From positions 124,001 to 188,000 of the forward strand of contig NZ_AULB01000003.1 of NCBI RefSeq assembly GCF_000425065.1: a stretch of 64,000 bases of DNA. Direction: 5' to 3'. Position numbers and translations under genes: made by a program. The notes under the pieces were generated by a model. That model saw nothing but the letters and a program-made list of their open reading frames with translations, ran no database searches and had not been told where the DNA came from. Origin of the DNA: Actinomadura rifamycini DSM 43936 (GTDB lineage: Bacteria; Actinomycetota; Actinomycetes; Streptosporangiales; Streptosporangiaceae). This document shows, in pieces, positions 42,120 through 50,560 of this stretch (its first letter is position 1; the number at the start of each line of letters is the position of its first letter).

Positions 42120-42159
42120 CGGACCAGAGTTCACCAGAACGACATTCGGGACGGCGCCC

Positions 42160-43617
42160 ATGACGCACAGCGTGGTGATCATCGGAAGCGGGTTCGGCGG
42201 CATCGGGATGGCGATCCGGCTCGGCATGGCCGGGGTCCGGGACGTGGTCGTCCTCGAGAAGGCCGGCGAGCTGGGCGGGACCTGGCGCGACAACACCTAT
42301 CCCGGCGCCGCCTGCGACATCCCCTCGCACCTCTACTCGTACTCCTTCGAGCCGAAGACCGACTGGACGCGCCGGTTCCCGCCGCAGCCGGAGATCCTCG
42401 ACTACCTGCGGCACTGCGCCCGCAAGTACGGCGTGCTCGAGAAGATCCGGTTCGGCACCGAGGTCACCGAGGCCCGGTTCGACGAGGACGCCGCGCTGTG
42501 GCGGATCTCCACGACGGGCGGCGCACTGGAGGCGCGCGTCCTGGTGTCGGCGTCCGGGCAGCTCAACCGGCCCGCGCTCCCCGACATCGCGGGCCGCGAG
42601 TCGTTCGCCGGCCCGGCCTTCCACTCCGCGCGCTGGGACCACGGCGTCGACCTGCGCGGGCGCCGCGTCGCCCTGGTCGGGACGGGCGCCAGCGCGGTCC
42701 AGATCGTCCCCGAACTCGCCCGGGAGGCCGCCGAGCTGCACGTCTTCCAGCGGACGCCCCCGTACGTCATCGACAAGCCCGACCGGCCCTACCCGCCGTG
42801 GAAGCAGGCCGTCCTCCGGAACGTGCCGGGCGCGTACGGGCTGAGCCGCGCCCGCATCTACGCGCAGCTCGAGTCGCGCGCGCTGGGCTTCTTCAAGTAC
42901 CCGAAGCTGATGGGGCTCATGGAGACCCGGTTCCGGCGCGACCTGCGCGACGCCGTCGACGACCCCGGCCTGCGGCGCGCCCTCCAGCCCGGCTACCGCA
43001 TGGGCTGCAAGCGGATCCTGGTGTCCAACGACTACTATCCGGCGCTCACCAGGCCCGGCGTCCACCTGGTCACCGACCCGATCGAGCGGATCACGCCGGC
43101 GGGCGTCCGGACGTCCGGCGGCGAGCACGCGGCCGACGTGCTGGTGTACGCGACCGGGTTCAGCACCACCGACTTCCTCGCCCCCATGAAGATCGTCGGA
43201 CGGGACGGGCGGGAGCTGAACGAGGCGTGGCGGGACGGCGCCCGCGCCCACCTCGGCATCACGGTCAGCGGCTTCCCGAACCTGTTCCTGCTCTACGGCC
43301 CCTACACCAACCTCGGGCACAACTCGATCATCTACATGCTGGAGTCGCAGTTCCGGTACGTCGTCGGCTGCGTGCAGGCCCTGCGCCGCCACCGGCTCGA
43401 CTGGATCGACGTCCGCCCGCACGTCGAGGACGCGTTCGTCCGGGAGATGCGGGAGCGGATGCGGGCCACCGTGTGGGAGGCGGGCTGCGACAGCTGGTAC
43501 CGGCAGGCGGACGGGACGGTCGTGAACAACTGGCCCGGGTTCACGTTCGCCTACCGCCGCGCCACCCGGCGCCCCGACCCGCGGCACTTCCGCGCACGCC
43601 CCGCTACCACTGGGTAG
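42160..43617 (+). CDS. Flavin-dependent Baeyer-Villiger-type monooxygenase
   Basis: A 485-aa FAD/NADPH enzyme that should insert oxygen into a ketone or oxidise a soft nucleophile. The FAD fold GSGFGG is at 9-14. The type-I BVMO fingerprint FxGxxxHxxxWD lies at 149-160 (FAGPAFHSARWD, His155). The NADPH fold GTGASA follows at about 174-179 and an ATGFSTTDF motif near 345. The substrate is unknown. An SDR gene follows within 10 bp, so an alcohol to ketone to ester route is possible. Confidence 0.88.
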   Translation: MTHSVVIIGSGFGGIGMAIRLGMAGVRDVVVLEKAGELGGTWRDNTYPGAACDIPSHLYSYSFEPKTDWTRRFPPQPEILDYLRHCARKYGVLEKIRFGTEVTEARFDEDAALWRISTTGGALEARVLVSASGQLNRPALPDIAGRESFAGPAFHSARWDHGVDLRGRRVALVGTGASAVQIVPELAREAAELHVFQRTPPYVIDKPDRPYPPWKQAVLRNVPGAYGLSRARIYAQLESRALGFFKYPKLMGLMETRFRRDLRDAVDDPGLRRALQPGYRMGCKRILVSNDYYPALTRPGVHLVTDPIERITPAGVRTSGGEHAADVLVYATGFSTTDFLAPMKIVGRDGRELNEAWRDGARAHLGITVSGFPNLFLLYGPYTNLGHNSIIYMLESQFRYVVGCVQALRRHRLDWIDVRPHVEDAFVREMRERMRATVWEAGCDSWYRQADGTVVNNWPGFTFAYRRATRRPDPRHFRARPATTG

Positions 43618-43626
43618 GCTCGGCGC

Positions 43627-44394
43627 ATGCCGACCGCCTTCATCACCGGCGCGACCGCCGGCATCGGCGCCGCCTTCGCCCGGCGGCTCGCGTCCGACGG
43701 TTTCGACCTCGTGCTGCTCGCCCGCGACACCGCCCGGCTCGACGAGGCCGCCGCCGGCCTGCGCGACCGGTACCGGGTGCGCGCCGAGACGCTGACCGCC
43801 GACCTCGCCACCGAGGAGGGCCTCGCCGCCGCCGAGGAGCGCGTCCGCAAGGACGTCGACCTCCTGGTCAACAACGCCGGGTTCGGAAACCGGGGCGTCT
43901 TCCTCGACGTCCCCGTCTCCGACGAGCTCACCATGCTGAAGGTGCACTGCGAGGCCGTCCTGCGCCTCACCCACGCGGTGCTGCCCGGCATGCTCGAGCG
44001 CGGCCGCGGCGGCGTCGTCAACGTGTCGTCGGTCGCGGCGTTCGCGACGCGCGGCACCTACGGCGCGTCCAAGTCCTGGGTGGTGGGCTTCAGCCAGGGC
44101 GTCGCCGCGGACATCGCGGCCCGCTCCGGCGGCCGCGTCCGCGTCATGGCGCTCTGCCCCGGCTTCGTGCACACGGAGTTCCACGAGCGCGCCCGAATGG
44201 ACATGTCGGACGTCCCCGGCTTCATGTGGCTCGACAAGGACGCCGTCGTCGACGCCGGGCTCCGCGACCTGCGCCGCGGCGCGCGCGTCAGCGTCCCCGG
44301 CGTCCAGTACAAGGCGATCGTCGGCCTCACCCGGCTGGTCCCGCAGGGCCTCGTCGCGCGTCTCTCCTCCAAGCGCGGCCGCAGATACGACTGA
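43627..44394 (+). CDS. Short-chain dehydrogenase/reductase
   Basis: A 255-aa classical-type SDR. It has TGATAGIG (7-14), NNAG (82-85), NVSS (132-135) and YGASK (Tyr145, Lys149); the Ser-Tyr distance is slightly short. Asp/Arg residues after beta-2 (LARDTARLD) suggest NADP(H). TAGGCT at 43615-43620 overlaps the monooxygenase stop and ends six bases before ATG 43627, so it may also be expressed as a leaderless message besides read-through. Confidence 0.85.
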   Translation: MPTAFITGATAGIGAAFARRLASDGFDLVLLARDTARLDEAAAGLRDRYRVRAETLTADLATEEGLAAAEERVRKDVDLLVNNAGFGNRGVFLDVPVSDELTMLKVHCEAVLRLTHAVLPGMLERGRGGVVNVSSVAAFATRGTYGASKSWVVGFSQGVAADIAARSGGRVRVMALCPGFVHTEFHERARMDMSDVPGFMWLDKDAVVDAGLRDLRRGARVSVPGVQYKAIVGLTRLVPQGLVARLSSKRGRRYD

Positions 44395-44494
44395 TCCCTT
44401 GTCACGCGGGGTTCGGCGGGGCAAGGTATGAGTGCACGTTGCTCTTCCGGCGCGCGAGCGGCGTCCTTCGCCCTGCACGCCGGGAGGTATACGC

Positions 44495-45421
44495 ATGCAC
44501 GAACCGGGCCACGCGGCCCTGGCGCTGATCGCGACCACCACCTACTACGTCGCGTTCCTGATCTTCCGGGTGTCCGCCCGCCGGATGGAGCCGCTGCGCG
44601 GCGGGCGGCCGTTCCGCGTCGCCCGGCTGATGCTGACCGACCCGATCTGGCTCGGCGGCGGGCTGCTGCTGTTCCTCGGCCTCGGCTACGAGATCGTCGC
44701 GTTCTCGCTGCTGCCGCTCACCGTCGCCCAGCCGGTCTTCGCCGTCGGCCTCGTCCTGCTCGTCGCGTACGCCGTGTGGTTCCTCGACGAGCGGCTGACG
44801 CCCCGCGAATGGACGAGCATGGCGCTGTTCGTCCTCGCGACCCTGCTGATCGGCATGTCCGCCGACCCCGCCGGCGAGCCGGTCGCGGACGCGACCCTCG
44901 TCGGCACCCTCGCCGCGCCGTGGCCGATGCTCGCGCTGTGCGTCCCGGCGTTCCTCGTCGCGGCGCTCGTCTGGCTCGTCGGCGACCGGCGGGCCGGCGG
45001 CCGGCACGCCCGCCGCCTGTCGGGCGTCGCCTACGGCATCGGCGCCGGGGCCTGCGCGGGCCTCGCCGAGGCCGGGATCCGCGGCATCGCCCTCGTCCAC
45101 GCCGAGACCGGCGGCCTCCGCGCGATCCTGGAGTCGCCGTACCCGTACCTCACGCTCGGGTTCGCCGCGATCGCGCTCGGGCAGCTCCAGGTCGCGCTGC
45201 AGCGCTGCCGGGTGTCGATCGTCGCGGCCGTCCTGACCGTCATCGGACGGCTGTACCTGATCGTCAGCGGGACCGTGCTGTTCGGCGAGGCGTGGCCGCG
45301 CGAGCCCGGCCCGTTCCTGCTGCGCACGGCCGGGTTCGGCCTGGCCCTCGCCGCGCTCGCCCTCTTCCCCCGCTACGAGGAGGACGCGCGCCGCGAAGAG
45401 CGCGTGAAGGCCGCCGCGTGA
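44495..45421 (+). CDS. DMT-superfamily (EamA-like) membrane transporter
   Basis: A 308-aa protein with about nine hydrophobic segments and the two-fold repeat of DMT carriers (GYEIVAFSLLPLTVAQPVFAVGLVLL…LDERLTPREW in the first half; LGFAAIALGQLQVALQRCRVSIVAAVLTV…FGEAWPREPG in the second). GGGAGGT six bases before ATG 44495 fixes the start. The substrate is unknown. I found no convincing promoter in 44395-44494. Confidence 0.75.
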   Translation: MHEPGHAALALIATTTYYVAFLIFRVSARRMEPLRGGRPFRVARLMLTDPIWLGGGLLLFLGLGYEIVAFSLLPLTVAQPVFAVGLVLLVAYAVWFLDERLTPREWTSMALFVLATLLIGMSADPAGEPVADATLVGTLAAPWPMLALCVPAFLVAALVWLVGDRRAGGRHARRLSGVAYGIGAGACAGLAEAGIRGIALVHAETGGLRAILESPYPYLTLGFAAIALGQLQVALQRCRVSIVAAVLTVIGRLYLIVSGTVLFGEAWPREPGPFLLRTAGFGLALAALALFPRYEEDARREERVKAAA

Positions 45422-45505
45422 CGGCCGCCCGGCGGCGTCCGCTTCCGGCCGGGGAGCGCGCGGGTCGCCCCCGCATCGGCCCGCGCGATGGGCGATGCTG
45501 AACGC

Positions 45506-46414
45506 ATGCGGATCCTGGTGACCGGGGCGGGCGGCTACATCGGTTACGCGGTGGCGCGGCGGCTCGCGGCGGCGGGCCACGAGGTGGACGGGCTCGTCCG
45601 CCGCGGCGCGGACCTCCCGCGCGGCGTCCGCCCCGTCGCCGGCGACCTGCTCGGCGCCCTGCCGGAGGGGCCCTACGACGGCGTGTGCCACCTCGCGGCG
45701 CTCACCCGCGTCCGCGCGTCGTTCGACGACCCCCTCGCCTACTACGAGACGAACGTGGGCGGCACCCTCGCCCTCCTGCGCGCCGTCGGCCGCGGCGGGA
45801 CGCGCGTGGTGTTCGGCTCGACCGCCGCGGTGTACGGCGCCCCGCCCGGGGGCGGCCCCATCCCGGAGACGGCCGGGACGGCGCCGGCGAGCCCGTACGG
45901 CGCGACGAAGCTCGCCGCCGAGCAGATGATCCGCCACCACGCCCGCACGGGCGCGATCGGCGCGGCGGTCCTGCGCACGTTCAACGTGTCCGGGTCCGTC
46001 GACGGCCGTCCCGACCCCGACCTCACCCGGCTGATCCCGAAGGCGCTCGCGGTGGCCGCCGGGCACGAGCCGCACCTGGAAATCAACGGCGACGGCCTGG
46101 CGGTCCGCGAGTACCTGCACGTGGACGACCTCGCGGACGCGTACGTCCGCGCCCTGCGGGCCGTCCGTCCGGGCGAGGACCGCGTCTACAACGTCGGGAC
46201 GGGCGCGGGCGCGGCCGTCCACGAGGTCGTCGCGACCGTCGAGCGGGTCACCGGGCGGCCCGTCCGCGCGCTGCGCCGCCCGGCCCGGCCGGAGCCGGCG
46301 GAGCTGGTCTGCGACGCCGCCGCGATCCGCGCGGACCTCGGCTGGCGGGCGTCCCGCGCCCTCCCGGAGATCGTCGCGGACGCCTGGAACGCCCTCACCC
46401 GCACAAACGACTAA
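45506..46414 (+). CDS. NAD-dependent epimerase/dehydratase (GalE-like)
   Basis: A 302-aa extended SDR acting on a nucleotide sugar. The NAD fold is TGAGGYIG (6-13), with the catalytic FGSTAAVYG and YGATK motifs and a sugar-binding REYLHVDDLADAY. The in-frame ATG at 45488 is rejected because GATGCT (45494-45499) ends six bases before ATG 45506, indicating leaderless expression, and because MRILVTGAGG is the standard N-terminus. Specificity (UDP-Glc or another) is not readable. Confidence 0.85.
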   Translation: MRILVTGAGGYIGYAVARRLAAAGHEVDGLVRRGADLPRGVRPVAGDLLGALPEGPYDGVCHLAALTRVRASFDDPLAYYETNVGGTLALLRAVGRGGTRVVFGSTAAVYGAPPGGGPIPETAGTAPASPYGATKLAAEQMIRHHARTGAIGAAVLRTFNVSGSVDGRPDPDLTRLIPKALAVAAGHEPHLEINGDGLAVREYLHVDDLADAYVRALRAVRPGEDRVYNVGTGAGAAVHEVVATVERVTGRPVRALRRPARPEPAELVCDAAAIRADLGWRASRALPEIVADAWNALTRTND

Positions 46415-46424
46415 ACTCGCCCGC

Positions 46425-46745
46425 GTGTCCGAGCCGAAGTTCGAAGTCCAGATGCTTCACGACCGTGTCATGATCAAGGTTGAGAAGGACAGCGGGGAAC
46501 GCCGCAGCACCGGCGGGATCGTGATCCCCGCGACGGTCGAGGAGACCAACCGCCTGGTCTGGGGCGAGGTCTGCGGGGTCGGCCACCACGTGCGCGTCGT
46601 CAAGCCCGGCGACCGCGTCCTGTTCCACCCCGAAGACCAGTACGAGGTCGAGATCAAGGGCGAGAACTACCTGGTCATGCGCGAGCGCGACCTGCACGCC
46701 ATCGCCAGCGAGCGCCCCGAGCACGGGACCGGCCTCTACCTGTGA
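46425..46745 (+). CDS. GroES-like co-chaperonin (orphan)
   Basis: A 106-aa protein with the Cpn10 fold: VQMLHDRVMIKVEKDSGERRSTGGIVIPATVEETN, with the mobile loop at about 24-34, then VKPGDRVLFHPEDQYEVEIKGENYLVMRERDLHAI. Compared with usual GroES (about 97-103 aa) it has a short C-terminal extension. There is no groEL beside it, so it is a solitary copy. TAAACT at 46412-46417 ends seven bases before GTG 46425. Its end overlaps the convergent ATPase gene by 10 bp. Confidence 0.8.
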   Translation: MSEPKFEVQMLHDRVMIKVEKDSGERRSTGGIVIPATVEETNRLVWGEVCGVGHHVRVVKPGDRVLFHPEDQYEVEIKGENYLVMRERDLHAIASERPEHGTGLYL

Positions 46746-47401
46746 TCCCGCGGTAGGGCCGGCCGCTCGGCGAGCAGCCGGCCCTCCTTCAGCGGCAGCC
46801 GGTGGTCGGCGCGCGCCGCCGCGCGGGCGTCGTGCGTCGCGTGGACGACCGTGACGCCGTCCGCGGCGAGGTCGTCGAAGATCTCGAGGAGCTCCTCCCG
46901 GGACTCCCGGTCGAGCCCCGCCCCCGGCTCGTCGAGCAGCAGCAGGTCCGACCGCTGCGCGAGCCCCTGCGCGATGAGCACGCGCTGGTACTGGCCGCCG
47001 GACAGCTCGCCGAGCTGCCTGCGGGCGAGCCCGGCGACGCCCACGCGCTCCATGCAGCCGGCGACCAGCGCCCGGTCGGCCCCGGTGAGCGGCCGCCACC
47101 AGCCGCGGTCCGCCCACCGCCCCATGGCCACGGCGTGCCGGACGGTCATGGGCAGGGCGGCGGGGACGTCGGTGTGCTGGAGCACCAGCGCGGGCCGCCG
47201 GTCCCCGGCGCGCTCCACCGTGCCCGCCGTCGGCGCGAGCGCCCCCGCGAGGACGCCGAGCAGCGTCGACTTTCCCGAACCGTTGTGGCCCACGAGGGCG
47301 GTCACGCGCGCCCGCGGCACGCGGGCCGTGATGTCGTGCAGCACCGTCGTGGCGCCGTAGCCCGCCCGGATCCCGCGCATCGTGATCGCCGTCTCGTCCA
47401 T
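46736..47401 (-). CDS. aztA: Zinc ABC transporter ATP-binding protein (AztA/ZnuC-like)
   Basis: A 221-aa ABC ATPase. Walker A GHNGSGKST (38-46), Q-loop LVLQHTD, signature LSGGQYQRV, Walker B LLLLDEP and His switch in THDARA are all present. It energises the permease encoded divergently at 47451. The start at 47401 has GGAGGG three bases upstream. The transcript begins in the shared control region with the Zur-like box, so it should be made when zinc is scarce. The stop lies inside the end of the GroES-like gene. Confidence 0.85.
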   Translation of the reverse strand: MDETAITMRGIRAGYGATTVLHDITARVPRARVTALVGHNGSGKSTLLGVLAGALAPTAGTVERAGDRRPALVLQHTDVPAALPMTVRHAVAMGRWADRGWWRPLTGADRALVAGCMERVGVAGLARRQLGELSGGQYQRVLIAQGLAQRSDLLLLDEPGAGLDRESREELLEIFDDLAADGVTVVHATHDARAAARADHRLPLKEGRLLAERPALPRDHR

Positions 47402-47411
47402 CGGCCCTCCC

Positions 47412-47442
47412 TTGCAAACGATAACGGTTTTCATTGTACGAT
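47412..47442 (+). promoter_or_regulatory. Divergent promoter region with Zur-like box
   Basis: CGATAACGGTTTTCA (47419-47433) matches the actinomycete Zur consensus TGaAAatgatTttCA at 11 of 15 positions by eye. It lies between TTGCAA (47412-47417) and TACGAT (47437-47442), a 19-bp spaced -35/-10 pair for the permease gene. Zn-loaded Zur would block both divergent azt transcripts. Confidence 0.65.
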
Positions 47443-47450
47443 CCTTGCCC

Positions 47451-48305
47451 ATGGAGTGGCTTTTCGCCCCCTTTGGGGTGTCTTTTGTCGAGCGGGCGCT
47501 GGTGGGCGGGCTGCTGGTCTCCGGCATCTGCGCGCTCGCGGGCACCTGGGTCGTGCTGCGCGGCATGGCCTTCCTCGGCGACGCGATGTCGCACGGCATG
47601 CTGCCCGGCGTCGCGGCGGCGTCCCTGCTGAACGGGAGCCTGTTCGTCGGCGCCCTGCTCAGCGCGGCCGCGATGGCGCTGGGCGTGACGGCGCTGTCGC
47701 GGTCGCCGCGGCTGTCCCGGGACACCGGCATCGGGCTGCTGTTCGTCGGCATGCTCGCCGCCGGCGTGATCCTGGTGTCGCACTCGCAGAGCTACGCGGT
47801 GGACCTGACCGCCTTCCTGTTCGGCGACGTCCTCGCGGTGCGGCCGCGCGACCTGGCCGTCCTGGCGGCGGCGCTGGGCGCCGCGGCCGGCATCGCCGCC
47901 GCGGGCCACCGCGCGTTCGTCGCGCTGGCCTTCGATCCGCGCAAGGCGCGGACCCTGGGCCTGCGGCCCCGGCTCGCCAACGCCCTGCTGCTGGCGCTGC
48001 TGACGCTCGCGATCACCGCGTCCTTCCACGTGGTGGGCACCCTGCTGGTGTTCGGGCTGCTGATCGCGCCGCCCGCGGCGGTGGTGCTGTGGGCGCGCAG
48101 CGTCCCGCTGGTGATGGCCGGGGCGGCGCTGCTCGGCGCGCTCTCGACCTTCACCGGCCTGCTCGTCTCCTGGCACCTGGGCACCGCGGCGGGCGCGACG
48201 ATCGCCGCGACCGCGGTGGCCCTGTTCTTCCTCTCCGCGCTGGGCGCCGGGCTGCGCGACCGCCGCCCGCGCGGCGCCCCGGCACGGCCCGGAGGCCCCC
48301 GATGA
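47451..48305 (+). CDS. aztB: Zinc ABC transporter permease (AztB/ZnuB-like)
   Basis: A 284-aa inner-membrane protein with about eight helices of the ABC-3 family. GMAFLGDAMSHGMLPGVAAA near residue 40 is the family signature, with LTLGLRP-like RTLGLRPRLAN as coupling helix. It forms the channel for zinc delivered by AztC. ATG 47451 lies eight bases after TACGAT. It overlaps the next gene (ATGA). Confidence 0.88.
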   Translation: MEWLFAPFGVSFVERALVGGLLVSGICALAGTWVVLRGMAFLGDAMSHGMLPGVAAASLLNGSLFVGALLSAAAMALGVTALSRSPRLSRDTGIGLLFVGMLAAGVILVSHSQSYAVDLTAFLFGDVLAVRPRDLAVLAAALGAAAGIAAAGHRAFVALAFDPRKARTLGLRPRLANALLLALLTLAITASFHVVGTLLVFGLLIAPPAAVVLWARSVPLVMAGAALLGALSTFTGLLVSWHLGTAAGATIAATAVALFFLSALGAGLRDRRPRGAPARPGGPR

Positions 48306-49540
48306 AAGGAACCCGAGTACCCGTCATGAACTGTGGCAGCACGAGACGCGCCCGGTGGCGCGCGCCGGCGACCGTCCTCGCGGCGGGGGTCCTCCTCGCG
48401 GCGTGCGGCGGCTCCGGCGGCGAGCGGGAGCGCGCGGACGCCGCGCCGGTCCCGCACGGCCACGTGGAGGGCGCCGAGGAGACGGCCGAGGCGCAGTGGC
48501 GGCTCGTCCTGACCGAGGCGGGCGGCGGCCGCGTCCGCACGCTGGACCCCGCCACCGGCGAGACCGCGCCCGCCGGAGAAGGCGCCGGAGAACCCGTCGG
48601 GGTCACGGCGGTGGGCACCGACGGCCGCTTCGCCTACCTGTCGACCCCGGACGGCCTGCGCGTCTTCGACGGCGGAACCTGGACCGTCGACCACGGCGAC
48701 CACGTGCACCACTACCGCGCGGACGCGCGGACGGTGGGCCGCGTGGACGTCCCGGAGGCGCCCGGCGTCAGCGGCGACCCCGCCGTGACCGCCCTCGCGG
48801 CCGGCGGCGAGGTGCGCGTCCTCGACCGGAAGGCCCTCGACGCCGGGAAGGTCGCCGAGCTCGCCCGCATCCCCGGCCGGGTGGCCGTCGCCCATGCCGG
48901 GCACCTGGTCGTCGCCTCCGCGGACGGCGAGGTGGCGGTCCACGGACGGGACGGCCGCCGCGTGTCGCGGCTCCCCGCGGCGTGCCCCGAGCCGCGCGGG
49001 CAGGCGGCGACCCGGCGCGGCGCCGTCCTCGGCTGCGCGGACGGCGCCCTGCTGGTGACCGGCGAGGGCGGAGCGTTCCGCGCGGCGAAGATCGCCTACC
49101 CGGGCGCGGTGCCGCGCGCCGAGCGCGCGGCGGAGTTCCGCCACCGCCCCGGATCGGACGTGCTGGCGGCCCGGGCCGGGGACGCGGGCGCCTGGGTCCT
49201 CGACGTCCGCGCCCGCGCGTGGCGGCGCATCGGCGACGGTCCCGCGGTCGCGGTGAACGCGGTCGGCGCGGACGCGCCCGTCCTCCTGCTCGGCCGGGAC
49301 GGCGCGCTGCGCTCCTACGACCCGGCGACGGGCGAGGAGCTGGCGCGCACCGACCTGCTGGACGACCCGGACGGCGCGGACGGCGCGGCGCCGGTGATCG
49401 AGGTCGACACGGCGCGCGCGTACGTCAGCGACCCGGCCGCCCGGGCCGTCCACGAGATCGACTACAACGACGACCTGCGGACGGCGCGCACGTTCGACCT
49501 GCCCTTCTCCCCCGCGCACATGGTGGAGACGGGATGGTGA
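48302..49540 (+). CDS. AztD-like zinc-binding lipoprotein, divergent paralogue
   Basis: A 412-aa exported beta-propeller-type lipoprotein. Signal peptide with lipobox LLAAC (Cys35); a start at 48326 is possible, but GGAGG six bases before 48302 favours the longer form. His-rich stretches HGHVEGAEE and DHGDHVHHYRADAR near 52-55 and 123-137 are likely zinc ligands. Blade-like repeats such as RVFDGG and RSYDPATGEELA follow. It lies between permease and binding-protein genes. AztD proteins hand zinc to AztC; this copy is less like AztD than the one at 50561. Confidence 0.7.
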   Translation: MKGTRVPVMNCGSTRRARWRAPATVLAAGVLLAACGGSGGERERADAAPVPHGHVEGAEETAEAQWRLVLTEAGGGRVRTLDPATGETAPAGEGAGEPVGVTAVGTDGRFAYLSTPDGLRVFDGGTWTVDHGDHVHHYRADARTVGRVDVPEAPGVSGDPAVTALAAGGEVRVLDRKALDAGKVAELARIPGRVAVAHAGHLVVASADGEVAVHGRDGRRVSRLPAACPEPRGQAATRRGAVLGCADGALLVTGEGGAFRAAKIAYPGAVPRAERAAEFRHRPGSDVLAARAGDAGAWVLDVRARAWRRIGDGPAVAVNAVGADAPVLLLGRDGALRSYDPATGEELARTDLLDDPDGADGAAPVIEVDTARAYVSDPAARAVHEIDYNDDLRTARTFDLPFSPAHMVETGW

Positions 49541-50493
49541 CCGCACCGGCGGCCCGCCCCGCGGACGGCCGCCGCCGGGACCTCGCCGCGCTCCGCGCCA
49601 CGCTCCTCGCCGTGCTCTGCCTGGCGGTCGCGGGCTGCTCCGTGCCGGGCTCCGGACGGACCGGGATCGTCGTCACGACGAACATCCTCGGCGACGTCGC
49701 GCGCGCCGTCGCCGGCGACCGGGCCGAGGTGACGGTGCTGATGAAGCCCGGCGCCGACCCGCACTCGTTCGGCGTCTCCGCGCGGGACGCGGCCCGCATC
49801 GAGGAGGCCGCGCTGCTGATCCACAACGGGCTCGGCCTCGAGGAGGGCGTGGCCCGCAACGTCCGGGCGGCCGAGGAGCAGGGTGTCCCGGCCCTCGCCG
49901 TCGGCGCGGAGGTCGACCCGATCCCCTACGCCGGGGGCGACACCGCCCGCGCACCGGACCCGCACTTCTGGACCGACCCCGTCCGGATGCTCGAGGCCGT
50001 CGACGTCATCGCCGACCGGATCGTCGAGCACGTCGACGGGATCGACGAGGCGGGGGTCCGCGCGGCCGCGGCCGCGTACCGCGCGGAGGTCGCGGAACTC
50101 CACGCGCACATGCGCGGCGCGTTCGCGCGGATCCCGCCGGACCGCCGCAAGCTCGTCACCAACCACCACGTGTTCGGGTACCTCGCCCGGCGCTACGGCT
50201 TCGAGGTCGTCGGGGCCGTCATCCCGAGCGGCACCACGCTCGCCTCGCCCAGCGGCTCGGACCTGAAGTCGCTGGCCGACGCGGTCCGCGGCGCGGGCGT
50301 CCGCACCGTGTTCGCCGACTCCTCCCAGCCGGACCGGCTCGCCCGCGTCATGGCGCGGGAGACCGGGCTCGACATCGCCGTCGTCCCGCTCCACTCCGAG
50401 TCGCTCACCGGCGCCGGCGGCGGCGCCCCCACCTACCTGCGGATGATGCGCGCCAACACCGCGGCCATCACCGAGGGCCTCGCGGCGCGCTGA
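49534..50493 (+). CDS. aztC: Zinc ABC transporter substrate-binding lipoprotein (AztC/ZnuA-like)
   Basis: A 319-aa lipoprotein (VAGC, Cys35) of the cluster-9 binding-protein family. The expected metal ligands are His77 (GADPHSFGVS), His144 (PDPHFWTDP), His211/212 (TNHHVFGYL) and Asp in FADSSQP. There is no long His-rich loop, as in AztC, which takes zinc from AztD. ATG 49534 has GGAGA upstream and overlaps the previous gene by seven bases. Confidence 0.88.
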   Translation: MVTAPAARPADGRRRDLAALRATLLAVLCLAVAGCSVPGSGRTGIVVTTNILGDVARAVAGDRAEVTVLMKPGADPHSFGVSARDAARIEEAALLIHNGLGLEEGVARNVRAAEEQGVPALAVGAEVDPIPYAGGDTARAPDPHFWTDPVRMLEAVDVIADRIVEHVDGIDEAGVRAAAAAYRAEVAELHAHMRGAFARIPPDRRKLVTNHHVFGYLARRYGFEVVGAVIPSGTTLASPSGSDLKSLADAVRGAGVRTVFADSSQPDRLARVMARETGLDIAVVPLHSESLTGAGGGAPTYLRMMRANTAAITEGLAAR

Positions 50494-50510
50494 CCCCCGC
50501 CGCACCCCGT

Positions 50511-50543
50511 CCGATCCCCATCCGATCCCCACCCGATCCCCAG
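50511..50543 (+). repeat. Three tandem 11-bp repeats before the second aztD gene
   Basis: CCGATCCCCAT, CCGATCCCCAC and CCGATCCCCAG follow each other between aztC and aztD. They add spacing but have no evident structure. Confidence 0.7.
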
Positions 50544-50560
50544 CGGAAGTGAGACGAGAG

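Noticed and set aside
39694..42159. N-terminal extension of the monooxygenase frame through the DUF4132 gene
   Set aside because: The frame is open but antisense to DUF4132; the true start is ATG 42160 right before the FAD motif and after a good promoter.
44399..44432. Promoter TTGTCA / TATGAG before the DMT transporter
   Set aside because: Both boxes are good, but the spacing of 22 bp is too long for a normal sigma-A promoter.
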